Assembly: GCA_007571365.1 (NCBI GenBank) | Contig: RKRN01000058.1 | Location: 67,842-108,543 of the forward strand | Direction: 5' to 3' | DNA: 40,702 nucleotides | Source of the DNA: Candidatus Latescibacterota bacterium | Lineage (GTDB): Bacteria; Latescibacterota; UBA2968; UBA8231 | Shown here: positions 1 to 9,562 of the stretch, piece after piece | How the letters are laid out: each line of letters starts with the position of its first letter | Numbering within the stretch: position 1 is the first letter of the stretch | Translations under genes and position numbers: made by a program | The notes under the pieces: generated by a model | Databases searched by the model: none | What the model was told of the DNA's origin: nothing | What the model saw: the letters and a program-made list of their open reading frames with translations, nothing else

Positions 1-368
1 AGCCGTCGCCAGCTTTTTTCTGCTGCGGCAAAGGAGCCCCCGTTTTGCAGCGCGAGATAGCGTTCTTTTTCTGAGGCGAACTGAGCGGCCTGCGTATTGT
101 AATCGGTGTGCGAGGTGATCCACCCCACTAAGGTGGCGATACCGGTCGCCACCAGAGCTGTGCCTTTGGTTTGCTGCCCGGCCGCCAGCTGCCCCAAACC
201 CGGAAAGGCGACCGAAAGGGCGACGACCCGGGCATGGGATATATCGTTTGCAGCCGCCTCGGGCTGGATATCCGGCTTTGCTTGGGCGTGGAGGAGCTGG
301 CTGGAGACCAGTATCAAGGCACTACCCAACATAGCCAAGTGCCCGCGTTGTCTGAAGCGCGTTTCCAT
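1..368 (-). CDS. DUF5683-like small envelope protein (partial, 3' end outside window)
   Basis: The minus strand is open from an ATG at 368 to the window edge, giving 122 residues with no stop. The start follows a GGGAGG ribosome binding site about 10 nt upstream and lies 19 nt after the stop of the TPR gene, so the two are probably co-transcribed. Residues 1-28 form a signal peptide (basic start, hydrophobic LAMLGSALILVSS, then LLHAQA). Around residue 55 comes the motif PGLGQLAAGQQTKG, followed by a hydrophobic helix (TALVATGIATLVGWI). The PGxGQ-x-x-x-G-x-x-x-KG pattern is typical of DUF5683 and related small membrane proteins found in Bacteroidetes/FCB genomes, whose role is unknown. The family call is from motif recall only. 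Confidence 0.7.
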   Translation of the reverse strand, partial: METRFRQRGHLAMLGSALILVSSQLLHAQAKPDIQPEAAANDISHARVVALSVAFPGLGQLAAGQQTKGTALVATGIATLVGWITSHTDYNTQAAQFASEKERYLALQNGGSFAAAEKSWRR

Positions 369-387
369 TGCGGTACGACCTCCCACT

Positions 388-3300
388 TCAGAGCCGGGTA
401 GAGAGGATCCAATCTCGGTGGGATTGGGCAAATAGAAAGGCATCCCTAGTGGCGCGTTTGTCCTCGAACAACTGAATCACGCGGTTGTACACAGCGACGG
501 CTTGCTGCCATTGTCCCAGCCCCTCCAAACAGACGCCCATATTGCTCAGCGCACCGACCTCGCTTTCGGTGCCGGGATAATGGTCGATCACATCCTGAAA
601 AATCTCCACGGCCTGCTGATAGTACTGGGTCTCCTTAGTAGCTTCGGCCGAGTCCATCAGAGCGATGCCTTGTTCGTAGCGTTCATACGCGATGGCCTCC
701 TTGAGTTCGGCGACTAGTCGCGGCACCTGAGCTGCCACCTCGGCCGTGGGAAAACGTTCCTGCACGAGTACGTACAACCGCATCGCCTCCTCGTAGTCGC
801 CGCGATTGTACGCGTAGTCGCCAAAGGTGAACTGGACCGAAGCGGCGAACTCGCTGTGGGGATAACGCGCTAGCAGGGTGCGGAAGGCCTGCATGGCCTG
901 CTCTTCGCGCCTGAGCTCGATAAGGCACCAAGCCATGTTGTACTGGGCGTCGTCGGCCGAAAGCTCGTCTGGAAATTCGCCGAGCAGGCGCTGGTAATAG
1001 ACGATGGCCTCTGCGTACTGACCCTGCTGGTACAAGCTCTCGGCCAAGCCAAAAAGCATATCGGGCAGCTCGCGTGCAGCCGGGTAGTCTGCTAAGAGCT
1101 GTTGGAAAAGTACTTGCGCTTGCGCGAATTCACGCCGGCTATAGTGGGCGTTGGCCAGATAAAACGAAACCAACCGGGCCTGCGCCGGCTTCAGCTTGGA
1201 GTCCTTTAACTGGCTGAAAATCTCCACGGCCCGCTCGAACTCCCCTTGAGAAAAGTAGTGCGTGCCGAGGGCCAACTGCATGTCCGCGGCAAAGCGCGAA
1301 TGCGGATACGCGCTCAGCACTTGGTTAAAAACTTCAACCGCCGCTGCGTTTTGGCCCAACCGCAACAAGGCGTCCCCCAAAATGAAATAGGCTTTCTCCT
1401 GCATGGCGCGTGCTGCGTCGCCAGCGTCTAGAGCCAACAATTGCCGGGCGGTGCGCACCGTCTGCGGATAATTGTCTTGGTCGTAGTGGAGATCCATCAT
1501 GCGATTGAGCAGGTCCGCCTTTTCCGGCGGGCTAGCGGCTTGGGCGATCATTTTATTCAACACTTGGACCGCGTCTGGGCCCCGGTTCTGTTGGATATAA
1601 GAAAACGCAAGCGCATTGCGGGCAAAGCGGATTTTTTCCTCGTCCTCCACGTTTTCAATGATCCAGCGCAAATCGTGCTCGCCTTGCCGGTAGTCGGCCA
1701 CGGCAAAGGCGGCATTGCTGCGACTCAGGTGGATGGCCGCTACCAGTTTGCTGTCTAGCGACAAGCCCAGGGCTTGGGTAAAATGAGCGATTGCCCGCTG
1801 ATATTCTGCCTGTCCGCTGTAGGCCTGCCCCAACAGATAGTGGTAGCTACCAAGCTGTTTTTCATCCTCCACTTGGTCAAAAGCCGCTTCGAGGGCGGCG
1901 ACGGCTTCGGAGTACTGGCCTTGTGTTAAAAAGACATGCCCTCCTCCCAAGCGCGCTCGGACAAAATAAGGCGACTCGGCCGCGACTCCGAGGAACGCGA
2001 CGCTGGCCCGGTTCAGATCGCCTGTGGCTTGGCGGGCAAGGGCCAAGCGCATCAGAGCTTCGTCGGTGAATTCACTATCGACATACAGGTGCAACAACTG
2101 CTCGGCCCGTTCGGCCGCGGCCGCGTACTGGCCTTGTTCAAACAGCAGTTCAGCCAGTTGCACTAAGGCCCGTTGGGTATAGCCTACTTCTTTGCCCTCT
2201 TGGATAATCGCCTCGTACGCGATGCGGGCGTGCGCCAAAGATGAAGCGGTGGCTAGAGCCTGATGGGCTAGGGCGCGGTTGAATTGGGCGTCTAGGATGT
2301 AGGGCCCGCCCTCGTTGTACAACGTGTCGTACTGGGCGATGGCGTACTCCAACTGCTCGGTGGCCGCTGATGTATGGCCGGCCTCCAGATGCTGTTGACC
2401 CAACTGTTGGTGGCTGCTGCCAATTCGGTAGCGCACGCGGTCTAGGCTAAAACCAGCCGCTCGTGCTATATCGCCGTACCCTTGGCGATAAATTCGGTAT
2501 TCTTGAATCGCCTGCTCGTAAAGCCCCTGACTAAACAGCCGTTCGGCAAGGGCATACTGGATGCGCGCTTTTAGAGTGCGATCCTGTGATTGATCGATGG
2601 CTTCGCGATAGGTCTGTAGGGCCGCCTCGAGATTGCCCTGTTCCCCATATAGGTCGGCCATGCGCAAATAGGCTTCTTCTACTAGGCTGCGCTCTGTACT
2701 GAATAGGTCGATGACGCGGCGATAGGCTTGAAGCCCCGCAGCAAAACGGCCCAATTGGGCGTAGCAGGTCCCGACGCGAATTTTTGCTTTGGCAGCCAAC
2801 TCCAAAGCCGTCTCATCCACGAGGCCAGCCATCTTTTCCCGCTTCATCTGCAACAACTCTTCTTCGCTGAGTGCTTCGATGCGCTGGCGCTCTACTAAGC
2901 GGTTGTAGTAGCTAATAGCCTGTTGACAATCCCCTTGCTCTCGGTAACACTCGCCAATTTGAAAGAGACTGCGATCTGCCTGGTAGCCCGTGGGAAAACG
3001 CGCGAGCAGGGCCGCAAAAGATTGGATGGCTTGGCCATAGTTTTCAGTCTCGTAGTAGGCCCATCCCGTGTTGTAGTAAGCGTTTACGATTTGGGAACTG
3101 CTGGGATAGTTGGCGATCATTTCCGCGGCCGCGGCAATCACTTCGGAGTAGGCTTTAGCCGTAAAGAAAAGATCGATGAGTCGGCTATGGGCCCGAATCC
3201 GCAGCACCTGACTGGTAGCTGTTGCAATCACGTGGCGGAACTCGGCCACCGCCCGGGCCAAGGTGCTGTCTGACAAGGCTTGGTATTCGGCTCTCTTTGC

Positions 3301-3618
3301 CGCGTTAGTGGTCTCTTCGGCAAAGCGGGTGTAGTCTTGGTAGAGCTTTGCATGGGCGTTGCCGATTTGATAGAACGCCGCATCCCGGAGGGGGAAACGT
3401 TCCTCGCCTACTACCACCTCTATATTCTGGACATCTAGGGCCTTGCTCTGTACCCGGGTGACGGCCGCGTATTCCGCAATGGCTTGGTCGTAGGCCCCTT
3501 CGGCATAGAACCGCTGGGCCTCTTGAAACAAGGCCACTAGCTCTTCTTCGCTCGGCGTCCGCGCCGCAAAATACGCGCCCGCTACTGTGAGCAAGCCTGC
3601 GATTAGGGTCAGATTCAT
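388..3618 (-). CDS. Large exported tetratricopeptide-repeat protein
   Basis: This 1076 aa protein starts with a hydrophobic segment (MNLTLIAGLLTVAGAYFAA), so it is exported or membrane-anchored and probably periplasmic. Nearly all the rest is TPR repeats with the G-x-[YF]-x-x-A-[IV] signature, for example GAYDQAIAEY, ENYGQAIQSF, GQYSEAVAAL, GEFERAVEIF and GDYEEAMRLY. Many repeats follow the longer 'LLARFPTG'/'ADYPAA' style typical of YbgF/BamD-like envelope TPR proteins. The ATG follows GGAGAG. The gene lies 25 nt downstream of the third large outer-membrane paralogue and 19 nt upstream of the DUF5683-like gene. TPR arrays usually act as protein-interaction scaffolds, so a role in assembling or linking the neighbouring envelope proteins is plausible but inferred. 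Confidence 0.88.
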   Translation of the reverse strand: MNLTLIAGLLTVAGAYFAARTPSEEELVALFQEAQRFYAEGAYDQAIAEYAAVTRVQSKALDVQNIEVVVGEERFPLRDAAFYQIGNAHAKLYQDYTRFAEETTNAAKRAEYQALSDSTLARAVAEFRHVIATATSQVLRIRAHSRLIDLFFTAKAYSEVIAAAAEMIANYPSSSQIVNAYYNTGWAYYETENYGQAIQSFAALLARFPTGYQADRSLFQIGECYREQGDCQQAISYYNRLVERQRIEALSEEELLQMKREKMAGLVDETALELAAKAKIRVGTCYAQLGRFAAGLQAYRRVIDLFSTERSLVEEAYLRMADLYGEQGNLEAALQTYREAIDQSQDRTLKARIQYALAERLFSQGLYEQAIQEYRIYRQGYGDIARAAGFSLDRVRYRIGSSHQQLGQQHLEAGHTSAATEQLEYAIAQYDTLYNEGGPYILDAQFNRALAHQALATASSLAHARIAYEAIIQEGKEVGYTQRALVQLAELLFEQGQYAAAAERAEQLLHLYVDSEFTDEALMRLALARQATGDLNRASVAFLGVAAESPYFVRARLGGGHVFLTQGQYSEAVAALEAAFDQVEDEKQLGSYHYLLGQAYSGQAEYQRAIAHFTQALGLSLDSKLVAAIHLSRSNAAFAVADYRQGEHDLRWIIENVEDEEKIRFARNALAFSYIQQNRGPDAVQVLNKMIAQAASPPEKADLLNRMMDLHYDQDNYPQTVRTARQLLALDAGDAARAMQEKAYFILGDALLRLGQNAAAVEVFNQVLSAYPHSRFAADMQLALGTHYFSQGEFERAVEIFSQLKDSKLKPAQARLVSFYLANAHYSRREFAQAQVLFQQLLADYPAARELPDMLFGLAESLYQQGQYAEAIVYYQRLLGEFPDELSADDAQYNMAWCLIELRREEQAMQAFRTLLARYPHSEFAASVQFTFGDYAYNRGDYEEAMRLYVLVQERFPTAEVAAQVPRLVAELKEAIAYERYEQGIALMDSAEATKETQYYQQAVEIFQDVIDHYPGTESEVGALSNMGVCLEGLGQWQQAVAVYNRVIQLFEDKRATRDAFLFAQSHRDWILSTRL

Positions 3619-3643
3619 AGTGCGTTATCTCTCCAATTGCCGC

Positions 3644-6600
3644 TCAGGTCTCATCTACGAATCCTAGAATCATATTGATAAAAGCGGAGGTGAAATTTTC
3701 GTTTTTGGTCTCACCTAGGGTCGGATCGGCGAATTGCTTGACGCGGCGACCGATGCCGGCGTTGGTAGAAATGATGTAACCAAAGTATTGGGAGTTGTTG
3801 GTCATCATCAACACTGCGTCGTACTGTTCAAAGTCGTTTATAGGCTGTATTTCGTCGGTCACCGAATAAGGCAAAGCCATGCCTAGCCCTTGAATGCCGA
3901 GCTGGAAGCGCGTCCTCAGCGTCAGTTCGTATTGCAGTTTTAACATCGGGATGATATGGTGCTCCTGCGCCGTGGTCAGATCGTCCGTTTTTTGCCACGC
4001 TCTGAGATAGCGAAACTTAAGACCGGAAAACAAACTGAACCGGGCTCTTATTTGCCACAGGTAATCCGCCTTGTGAACCATAGTCAGGCGCGACAGGCGG
4101 TTGCCTTGCTGAAAGGTGCCGTCGTAGAGTTCGCCTTCGCGTTGTGCATTGATCTCGTACTTGACTTTGTTGTGGACCTTCAGGTTGGACCCGACCCTCC
4201 AGCGAGCATCGACGAACATCCGAGCGTAGGTACTGTTCTTGAACAGCAACGGATCATCTCGCGGTTCTTCCAAAAACGGGGATATCTGTATGTTGCGCTG
4301 TAGGCCAGCAAATTCGCGGTCGAGTTGCTGGGCGGGGGTGAGCACCTCGTCGCTGTAGATGCTAAGGGGATCGGCCACGCCATCTCGTACTCGTTCCAGC
4401 GACAGGGCGCCAAAGAATTGACCCAAGGCCGGTATTTGCCGCTCGTACCCCAGCGTACCGTAGTAAAAATCGCTGGGATCGTGGGCCGCAATTTGCTCCG
4501 CATCCATGACGCCCAACGTGAGCCGCGCTTTGTGAATGGGCCTGAAGGTCCCGTACAGGTGGCGGCCCCTCAGCCCGGGATCGTAGGGCAGGTCCGGCTG
4601 GATATCGTTTTCGCGTGCGTCGATAAAGTCGTTGTGGTTGAGATCGAGGCCGTAGTCGTAGATCTGGGGATCGGAATCGTACATGAGGAACGGTTCGAGG
4701 TAATCCGGCGTACCGTTGAAATTCCTATTGGTGTCGGGTATGCCGTCCCGGTCTTCGTCGAGGCCGGGAAAGATGCCGTCGATGTCGGATTGCCCTTGGA
4801 ATATGGTCGGTCTGTTGGTGTACCAACTGTCTGGATAGCGGTCGTCGTCGTCGTTGTCTTCGACCAAGCGGTGCAGATACACATTGTTGTAGGCGACCAA
4901 GCTGCCGAAGTTGTTTTCGCTGCGGCCTATATAGGTGCGCAACTCGGTGTTGTAGAGTGCGCCCATGGAAAACACCTCAGCCCCCAAGCCCAAGCGGTCG
5001 AAGTCGCGTTTAATCGTCAGGTAATAGGCATTGTCGGCGATGGTCGACCTTGCCCCGGGAAACTGTTCGCGGTTGAGGGCATGGACACTGAGTGCTTCAG
5101 AGGGGACGCGCGGGGCGGGCAGGCCGCTGGCGTACTGGTAGAAGCTGTTGCTGCGGCTGAACTCGCCGTTTATTTCAAAACCCTTTAGGACCCCGTACAC
5201 ATTGGCGCTGTAGATGCTCAAGCCAGTAGGAGCCCCCACCTTGACGCGCACGGTCTTGACTTGGCCGTTTTGCGGGTTGCCCGCGGCCGTGGCTACCGTG
5301 CGGAAAAAGGTCGCATAGTTATAGCGGTCCCGGTAGTTGGGATTGGGCGTATCGCCGGCTTCGCCGGCTAGGTCAATCTCGGACACTTCGACATGGTAGT
5401 CATTGGCCAGTTCCAGTTCGATATGCACCGAAGTAATCTGTTCTTGGAATCGTTCTAAATCGATATAGAGAATGCCGTACTCGGCACCGTCAAAGGTTTG
5501 CGGCAGGTCCGCTGGAGTATGCAGCCCGAGAAACTGGCCTGTTGGATTGGTCGTAGGGTCGAATTCGCTCAGTTCGTGGGCAAATTCAGAGTGGACGCTG
5601 ATCTCCTCGTCGGCGTTGAGTACGTGATCGGCACCGTAGAGCTTGAAATCCCGATAAAAGAGATGGTCGATCCAGAAGGGGAACTCGTACCCCCGATAGA
5701 ATACATCGGCGTCAAAGGAAGCGTAGTTGATGTACGGATCGTAGGTGTTCCAAACGGCGCCCCGATTGATGGCTTGGTAGTCGTTGTCCAGCTCCGGCAA
5801 AGGCCGCCGGTCGCCGCTGCGCAGCAGACCGGCCATAAAGCTTTGACGCTCGGCACCGCGCGCACGCAAACGGACCACGAAGGGGTCCGCTTCGGGCCTA
5901 TGTACTCCGTTGACGAACACCTTGACGCCATGCAGCACCGGCCCGCCTCGGCCGTCCTGCGGCGAACCATCCGAAACGCGGAGGGCCACTAGGGCTGTTG
6001 AGCGTTGCACCGCCCCCACTACGCCTTTAAGGGTCCGGTGCCCGCTCTCCATGCGGGGTTCAAATTGGTGTGCGTTGAGAAAGGTGGTGCCAAAATTGAG
6101 AAAGCCCAACTTGCGTTCGTAGTGCGTGCCCAGCATCATGGTATTGACAATGAAGGTATTGTTGGGCACCAAGTTAGAGGCTATGGCCGAGAACTTGTCC
6201 TGTTCCGTACCTACGTCGATTCTCAGGCCATCCACATTGGCCATTTTAAGGGTGAGCGGGGTGAACTTCGAGCGCAACTCGTTGGCATAGATGGCCCGCG
6301 CCTGCCAAGCGTCGGTGCCGTCGGTGCCGACAATGACATAATTAAAAAGGCTGCCATAACTGGACCCGGGGGCTTGGCCATGCGAGAAACTCTCGCGCTG
6401 GGAACTGAAGCCGCGCCGCACCCCCAACCCTTGGCGTTCCACCCAGCGGATAGACTCGGTCCCGTACAGGAGTGGATCCCCCAGTGAATTGTAAAAGTTG
6501 CGCAGGTTGCTGGTGGTGGGAGGTTGTCTGGCGTAGTCTTCAAATCCGTAGTTCTGATAGGACTCCTGCCCAAACTGCCCTATATAGGGCTGGTCCAGCA

Positions 6601-6748
6601 GCAGGCGCTGCGGCCCCAGCCGGGGATGTTCGGGCGAGTCATCACCCTCTTGGGCAAAAGCACCGGCTCCCCACACCAGCAGTGCCGGGCCGCAGAGAGC
6701 TGCTCGGCGTATGGTCGTCGCTAAGATGTTTTTGAGCACCCTAAACAT
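3644..6748 (-). CDS. Predicted outer-membrane protein with calcium-loop region (paralogue 3 of 3)
   Basis: This 1034 aa protein has an N-terminal signal peptide (hydrophobic ALCGPALLVWGAGAFAQ). It aligns along its length with the next two upstream genes. Shared blocks are an aromatic N-terminal motif (ESYQNYGFEDY), a 'T[PS]LTL...G[LI]R' strand region near residues 165-180, a 'VRVSDGSPQDG' block, a 'GFEINGEFSRS' block, and an acidic stretch (VEDNDDDDRYPDSW). After the acidic stretch, at about residues 650-725, come Asp/Asn-rich loops such as DEDRDGIPD and DLNHNDFID that resemble EF-hand or thrombospondin-type calcium loops. The last 250 residues alternate polar and hydrophobic residues as a beta-barrel would (KVKYEINAQREGEL, LKLQYELTLRTRFQLG). 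No characterised family is recognised. Outer-membrane location is inferred. It is 9 nt from the gene before it. Confidence 0.75.
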   Translation of the reverse strand: MFRVLKNILATTIRRAALCGPALLVWGAGAFAQEGDDSPEHPRLGPQRLLLDQPYIGQFGQESYQNYGFEDYARQPPTTSNLRNFYNSLGDPLLYGTESIRWVERQGLGVRRGFSSQRESFSHGQAPGSSYGSLFNYVIVGTDGTDAWQARAIYANELRSKFTPLTLKMANVDGLRIDVGTEQDKFSAIASNLVPNNTFIVNTMMLGTHYERKLGFLNFGTTFLNAHQFEPRMESGHRTLKGVVGAVQRSTALVALRVSDGSPQDGRGGPVLHGVKVFVNGVHRPEADPFVVRLRARGAERQSFMAGLLRSGDRRPLPELDNDYQAINRGAVWNTYDPYINYASFDADVFYRGYEFPFWIDHLFYRDFKLYGADHVLNADEEISVHSEFAHELSEFDPTTNPTGQFLGLHTPADLPQTFDGAEYGILYIDLERFQEQITSVHIELELANDYHVEVSEIDLAGEAGDTPNPNYRDRYNYATFFRTVATAAGNPQNGQVKTVRVKVGAPTGLSIYSANVYGVLKGFEINGEFSRSNSFYQYASGLPAPRVPSEALSVHALNREQFPGARSTIADNAYYLTIKRDFDRLGLGAEVFSMGALYNTELRTYIGRSENNFGSLVAYNNVYLHRLVEDNDDDDRYPDSWYTNRPTIFQGQSDIDGIFPGLDEDRDGIPDTNRNFNGTPDYLEPFLMYDSDPQIYDYGLDLNHNDFIDARENDIQPDLPYDPGLRGRHLYGTFRPIHKARLTLGVMDAEQIAAHDPSDFYYGTLGYERQIPALGQFFGALSLERVRDGVADPLSIYSDEVLTPAQQLDREFAGLQRNIQISPFLEEPRDDPLLFKNSTYARMFVDARWRVGSNLKVHNKVKYEINAQREGELYDGTFQQGNRLSRLTMVHKADYLWQIRARFSLFSGLKFRYLRAWQKTDDLTTAQEHHIIPMLKLQYELTLRTRFQLGIQGLGMALPYSVTDEIQPINDFEQYDAVLMMTNNSQYFGYIISTNAGIGRRVKQFADPTLGETKNENFTSAFINMILGFVDET

Positions 6749-6757
6749 TTGAGTATC

Positions 6758-9547
6758 TCAATACAAAGGCCGTAGCCCGACGATCAAGCGCAAAAACAGG
6801 CGCGAGAAATCGATATCCTGGGCACGGCGCTGCTGGTCTAGGAAGGTTCGGACGCGTTTTTCATAGCCCAAATTGAGATTGAGCTGATAACCGACGTAGG
6901 TCGAATTGTTGCTCAACAGCAGCAGATACACGGCGGAATCGAAATCCGCTGCGGGCGTCAATTCATTGCGGTACTTGCTAGCAAAAAACGAAAAGCCTTG
7001 GCTGCCCACTTTTATCGTCGTGCGGGCAGAAAGCGGATATTCCAGCCGCAAAATGGGATAGAGAAAATTCTCGTGAATCGGCAAAAGTGCGTTTTCGTGG
7101 TCTCGCAAGCGTTGCCGCAGCCACTTGAACTGCGGGATGACGCGCAGTTTGCGCCATGGATTCCACTGGTAGTCGGCTTTGCAGACCGTAGCTAGATCGG
7201 TTATCCGGTTGTCGGGTTGCCGGGCCGTGCTTTGCTGAAAATTATTCTCGTATTTGAGCGTCAGTTCTACAGTCAGGTTGGGGACGCGAATCAAGCGGGC
7301 CCTAGCAAAAAACGTATTCACCCAGCTATCTTGCATCAGCAGCGGATCTTGGAGTAGCTCAGCCTCGCCGAGTGGGTTGAAAATCTCCTCGTCGGTCAGC
7401 GCGACGATCGGGATCACGTCGGGCTCAAAATAGATAGGGCTGCGCCGGAGGCCAAACACGTCATCGGCAATGTTATCGCGGACGCGTTTGAGCCGTTCTA
7501 CGGCGTATAGGTCCACCAGAAAGGGGATGCGGCGCCGGTACTCAAACTTGCCGTAGGTGGATGTCGCCTGCCCGCCGCCGAAAGGAGCCCAAGTGTCGTG
7601 ATGGCCCAGCGTCGCGGACAGGGCTGGGATCAGAAGCAGGGTGGTGAAACCGTGGAAGCCGCGGCGGTCTGCATCATAGGGATAGTCCGGCTTCTCGTCG
7701 TTTTCGCGCTCGTCGATCTTGCCGTTGTTGTTGGTATCGTCGCCCCATTCAAAGGCGTCGGGATTGACTTTGTAGAGCAAAAAAGGTTCAAAGTAGTCGG
7801 GTATCTGGTTGTTGTTCTCATTGATATCTGGACGGCCGTTCAAATCGGCGTCTAACCCCGGGAACACGCCATCGGGATCTTCGATAAAGCGGCCTCCGGT
7901 TGCGAGGTTTGTCGTCCGGCGGAGAAAGTACGAGTCGGGAAACGGGTCCTTATCGTCGTTGTCATCTACGGTATTGAATTCGATTGTATAGGTCTGATCC
8001 GCTATGTTCGGGCCAATAAATGTGGGCAGGCGCGGTTCGTGGTAGTTATTGGGGAACTGAAAGGGGCTGGTGAGAAAACCGGAATAACTCCTGAAATCGT
8101 CGTCTTGGACTGTCAGGACGGTTGAGTATTTGCCATCTACGTTAAACACCTCACCGCCGATACTGAATCGGTCCCAATCCCGGCGCAAAACGGCAAACCA
8201 CGCTTGGCTTTGGTCGGACAGGTGGCGGTTTTTGGTGCTCACTAAAGACGGATAGGCCCGATACGAAAAATTGCGCACGTATTCGGTCTTTAGCGAGAAG
8301 CCGCGCACATCCAAGTTTAGATGGGCACTGGCAAGCGTCCGGCCGGTCTGGCGACCATACCCTACCCGCACCCGTTTGAAATCGTTGAGATTAGCTGGCC
8401 TACCGCGCGACTGGGCGGCCGGGTAGAAATAGGTCGCCGGATTCCGCGAGAGGCCGTCAAAAACTTCGGCTAGCTCGATTATGTAGTCGCCCGCCACGTC
8501 TAAGCTGGCGTATGTTTTGCTAACTATGACGGTGTCGCCGTTGTCGGCAAAGAAAGCCGGCACCTTGAACCAAAACAACAAACTGCCTTGGCCGCGAGTT
8601 TGGTAAAAGCCCTGCGGTGTCGGTTCGACATGCGGGTGATCGATGATAAGATCGTTGCTAGTATCGCGCGTTATCGGCGGAATGATGGTCCGATCTTCGT
8701 GCTCCGTAACCGTTAGCGTCAGCGTTTCGGCGTCTAGCTTGTCGTAAGGACCCAGCACGTGGGTAAACGGGCGTCCGTTGAGCGTTAGCACCGGTGCTGC
8801 CACCCGAACCCCAGCATGGTCTTCGGGCACCTGATCCGCTACGCGCACCACAATCCACTCCGGCGGCCTGCCCGTGGTGGGCAAGGTACCTTTGAAGCTG
8901 TTTTCGCTCAGTTTCTTAAAGCTGTCCGTGCGATATTGGTTGACCCAACTCAAGCCCAAGTCTAGGCCGGGCAGTTGGGTACGCACATCCCCGGACATCA
9001 GATAGGTGCTCCAACGCGGCCGAAATTCAGAGCCTTCAGTGCTGTGGATCCGGTGGTCGGCGTTGAGCACGGATTCAAAAATGGGTTTGTCCACTCTCGA
9101 GGTGGCCAGCACCACCGAGCCGCCCTTGAAGTGAGTGTCCAAACGAATCCCGTTCATCGCCGCCAAGTCCAAGGTCAGCGAGGTGTACTTGGTGCGGATC
9201 CGGTCGCCAACGATCAACTGTGAATTGGCCCCTTTATACGAGTCGTTGGCGATCACCAGTCGATTGAGGTAAGCCTCGTAGAGCCGCGGTTTGGCAATGA
9301 TGCTGCCGGCGGCCGGGCGGATGGTGCGGTACTCTTGTAGCTGAAACACGGTGGCCCCGTTGAGCACGAACTGGCCCAAGGGGTCGAATTGGGGCGTGCG
9401 GTCGCGGCCAAAGATGAGGTTTTCGTAGCTGCGATAGCTTTCGTACGCATAGTTGACATAGGGCTCGCCAGGCCTGAACAGGAGCTGTGCTTCAGCAGCG
9501 GCAGGCCATATCAAGCCTGCTAGGACCAATGCAACCGACAATCTCAT
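6758..9547 (-). CDS. Predicted outer-membrane protein with calcium-loop region (paralogue 2 of 3)
   Basis: This 929 aa protein has a clear signal peptide (LSVALVLAGLIWPAAAEAQ) and is the middle member of the tandem paralogue set. It carries the shared blocks: YESYRSYE near the N-terminus, YTSLTLDLAAMNGIRLD, VRVADQVPEDHAG, RGFSLKTEYVRN, RRDWDRFSIGGEVF, and the acidic DDNDDKDPFPDSY. Calcium-type loops follow at about residues 553-625 (GLDADLNGRPD, DDTNNNGKIDEREND). The C-terminal part has alternating barrel-like strands and ends with the shared SNNSTYVGYQLNLN motif. Start: ATG at 9547 after a GGCGGA-like site. It sits 15 nt downstream of paralogue 1 and 9 nt upstream of paralogue 3. The function is unrecognised; a surface or export role is inferred from the signal peptide, the barrel-like end and the operon context. 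Confidence 0.75.
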   Translation of the reverse strand: MRLSVALVLAGLIWPAAAEAQLLFRPGEPYVNYAYESYRSYENLIFGRDRTPQFDPLGQFVLNGATVFQLQEYRTIRPAAGSIIAKPRLYEAYLNRLVIANDSYKGANSQLIVGDRIRTKYTSLTLDLAAMNGIRLDTHFKGGSVVLATSRVDKPIFESVLNADHRIHSTEGSEFRPRWSTYLMSGDVRTQLPGLDLGLSWVNQYRTDSFKKLSENSFKGTLPTTGRPPEWIVVRVADQVPEDHAGVRVAAPVLTLNGRPFTHVLGPYDKLDAETLTLTVTEHEDRTIIPPITRDTSNDLIIDHPHVEPTPQGFYQTRGQGSLLFWFKVPAFFADNGDTVIVSKTYASLDVAGDYIIELAEVFDGLSRNPATYFYPAAQSRGRPANLNDFKRVRVGYGRQTGRTLASAHLNLDVRGFSLKTEYVRNFSYRAYPSLVSTKNRHLSDQSQAWFAVLRRDWDRFSIGGEVFNVDGKYSTVLTVQDDDFRSYSGFLTSPFQFPNNYHEPRLPTFIGPNIADQTYTIEFNTVDDNDDKDPFPDSYFLRRTTNLATGGRFIEDPDGVFPGLDADLNGRPDINENNNQIPDYFEPFLLYKVNPDAFEWGDDTNNNGKIDERENDEKPDYPYDADRRGFHGFTTLLLIPALSATLGHHDTWAPFGGGQATSTYGKFEYRRRIPFLVDLYAVERLKRVRDNIADDVFGLRRSPIYFEPDVIPIVALTDEEIFNPLGEAELLQDPLLMQDSWVNTFFARARLIRVPNLTVELTLKYENNFQQSTARQPDNRITDLATVCKADYQWNPWRKLRVIPQFKWLRQRLRDHENALLPIHENFLYPILRLEYPLSARTTIKVGSQGFSFFASKYRNELTPAADFDSAVYLLLLSNNSTYVGYQLNLNLGYEKRVRTFLDQQRRAQDIDFSRLFLRLIVGLRPLY

Positions 9548-9562
9548 CTGATTCCGCCCATA

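Noticed and set aside
4325..5188. 287-codon open frame on the plus strand
   Set aside because: It is the complement of the calcium-loop paralogue and has no recognisable domain. The sense strand carries blocks conserved in all three paralogues.
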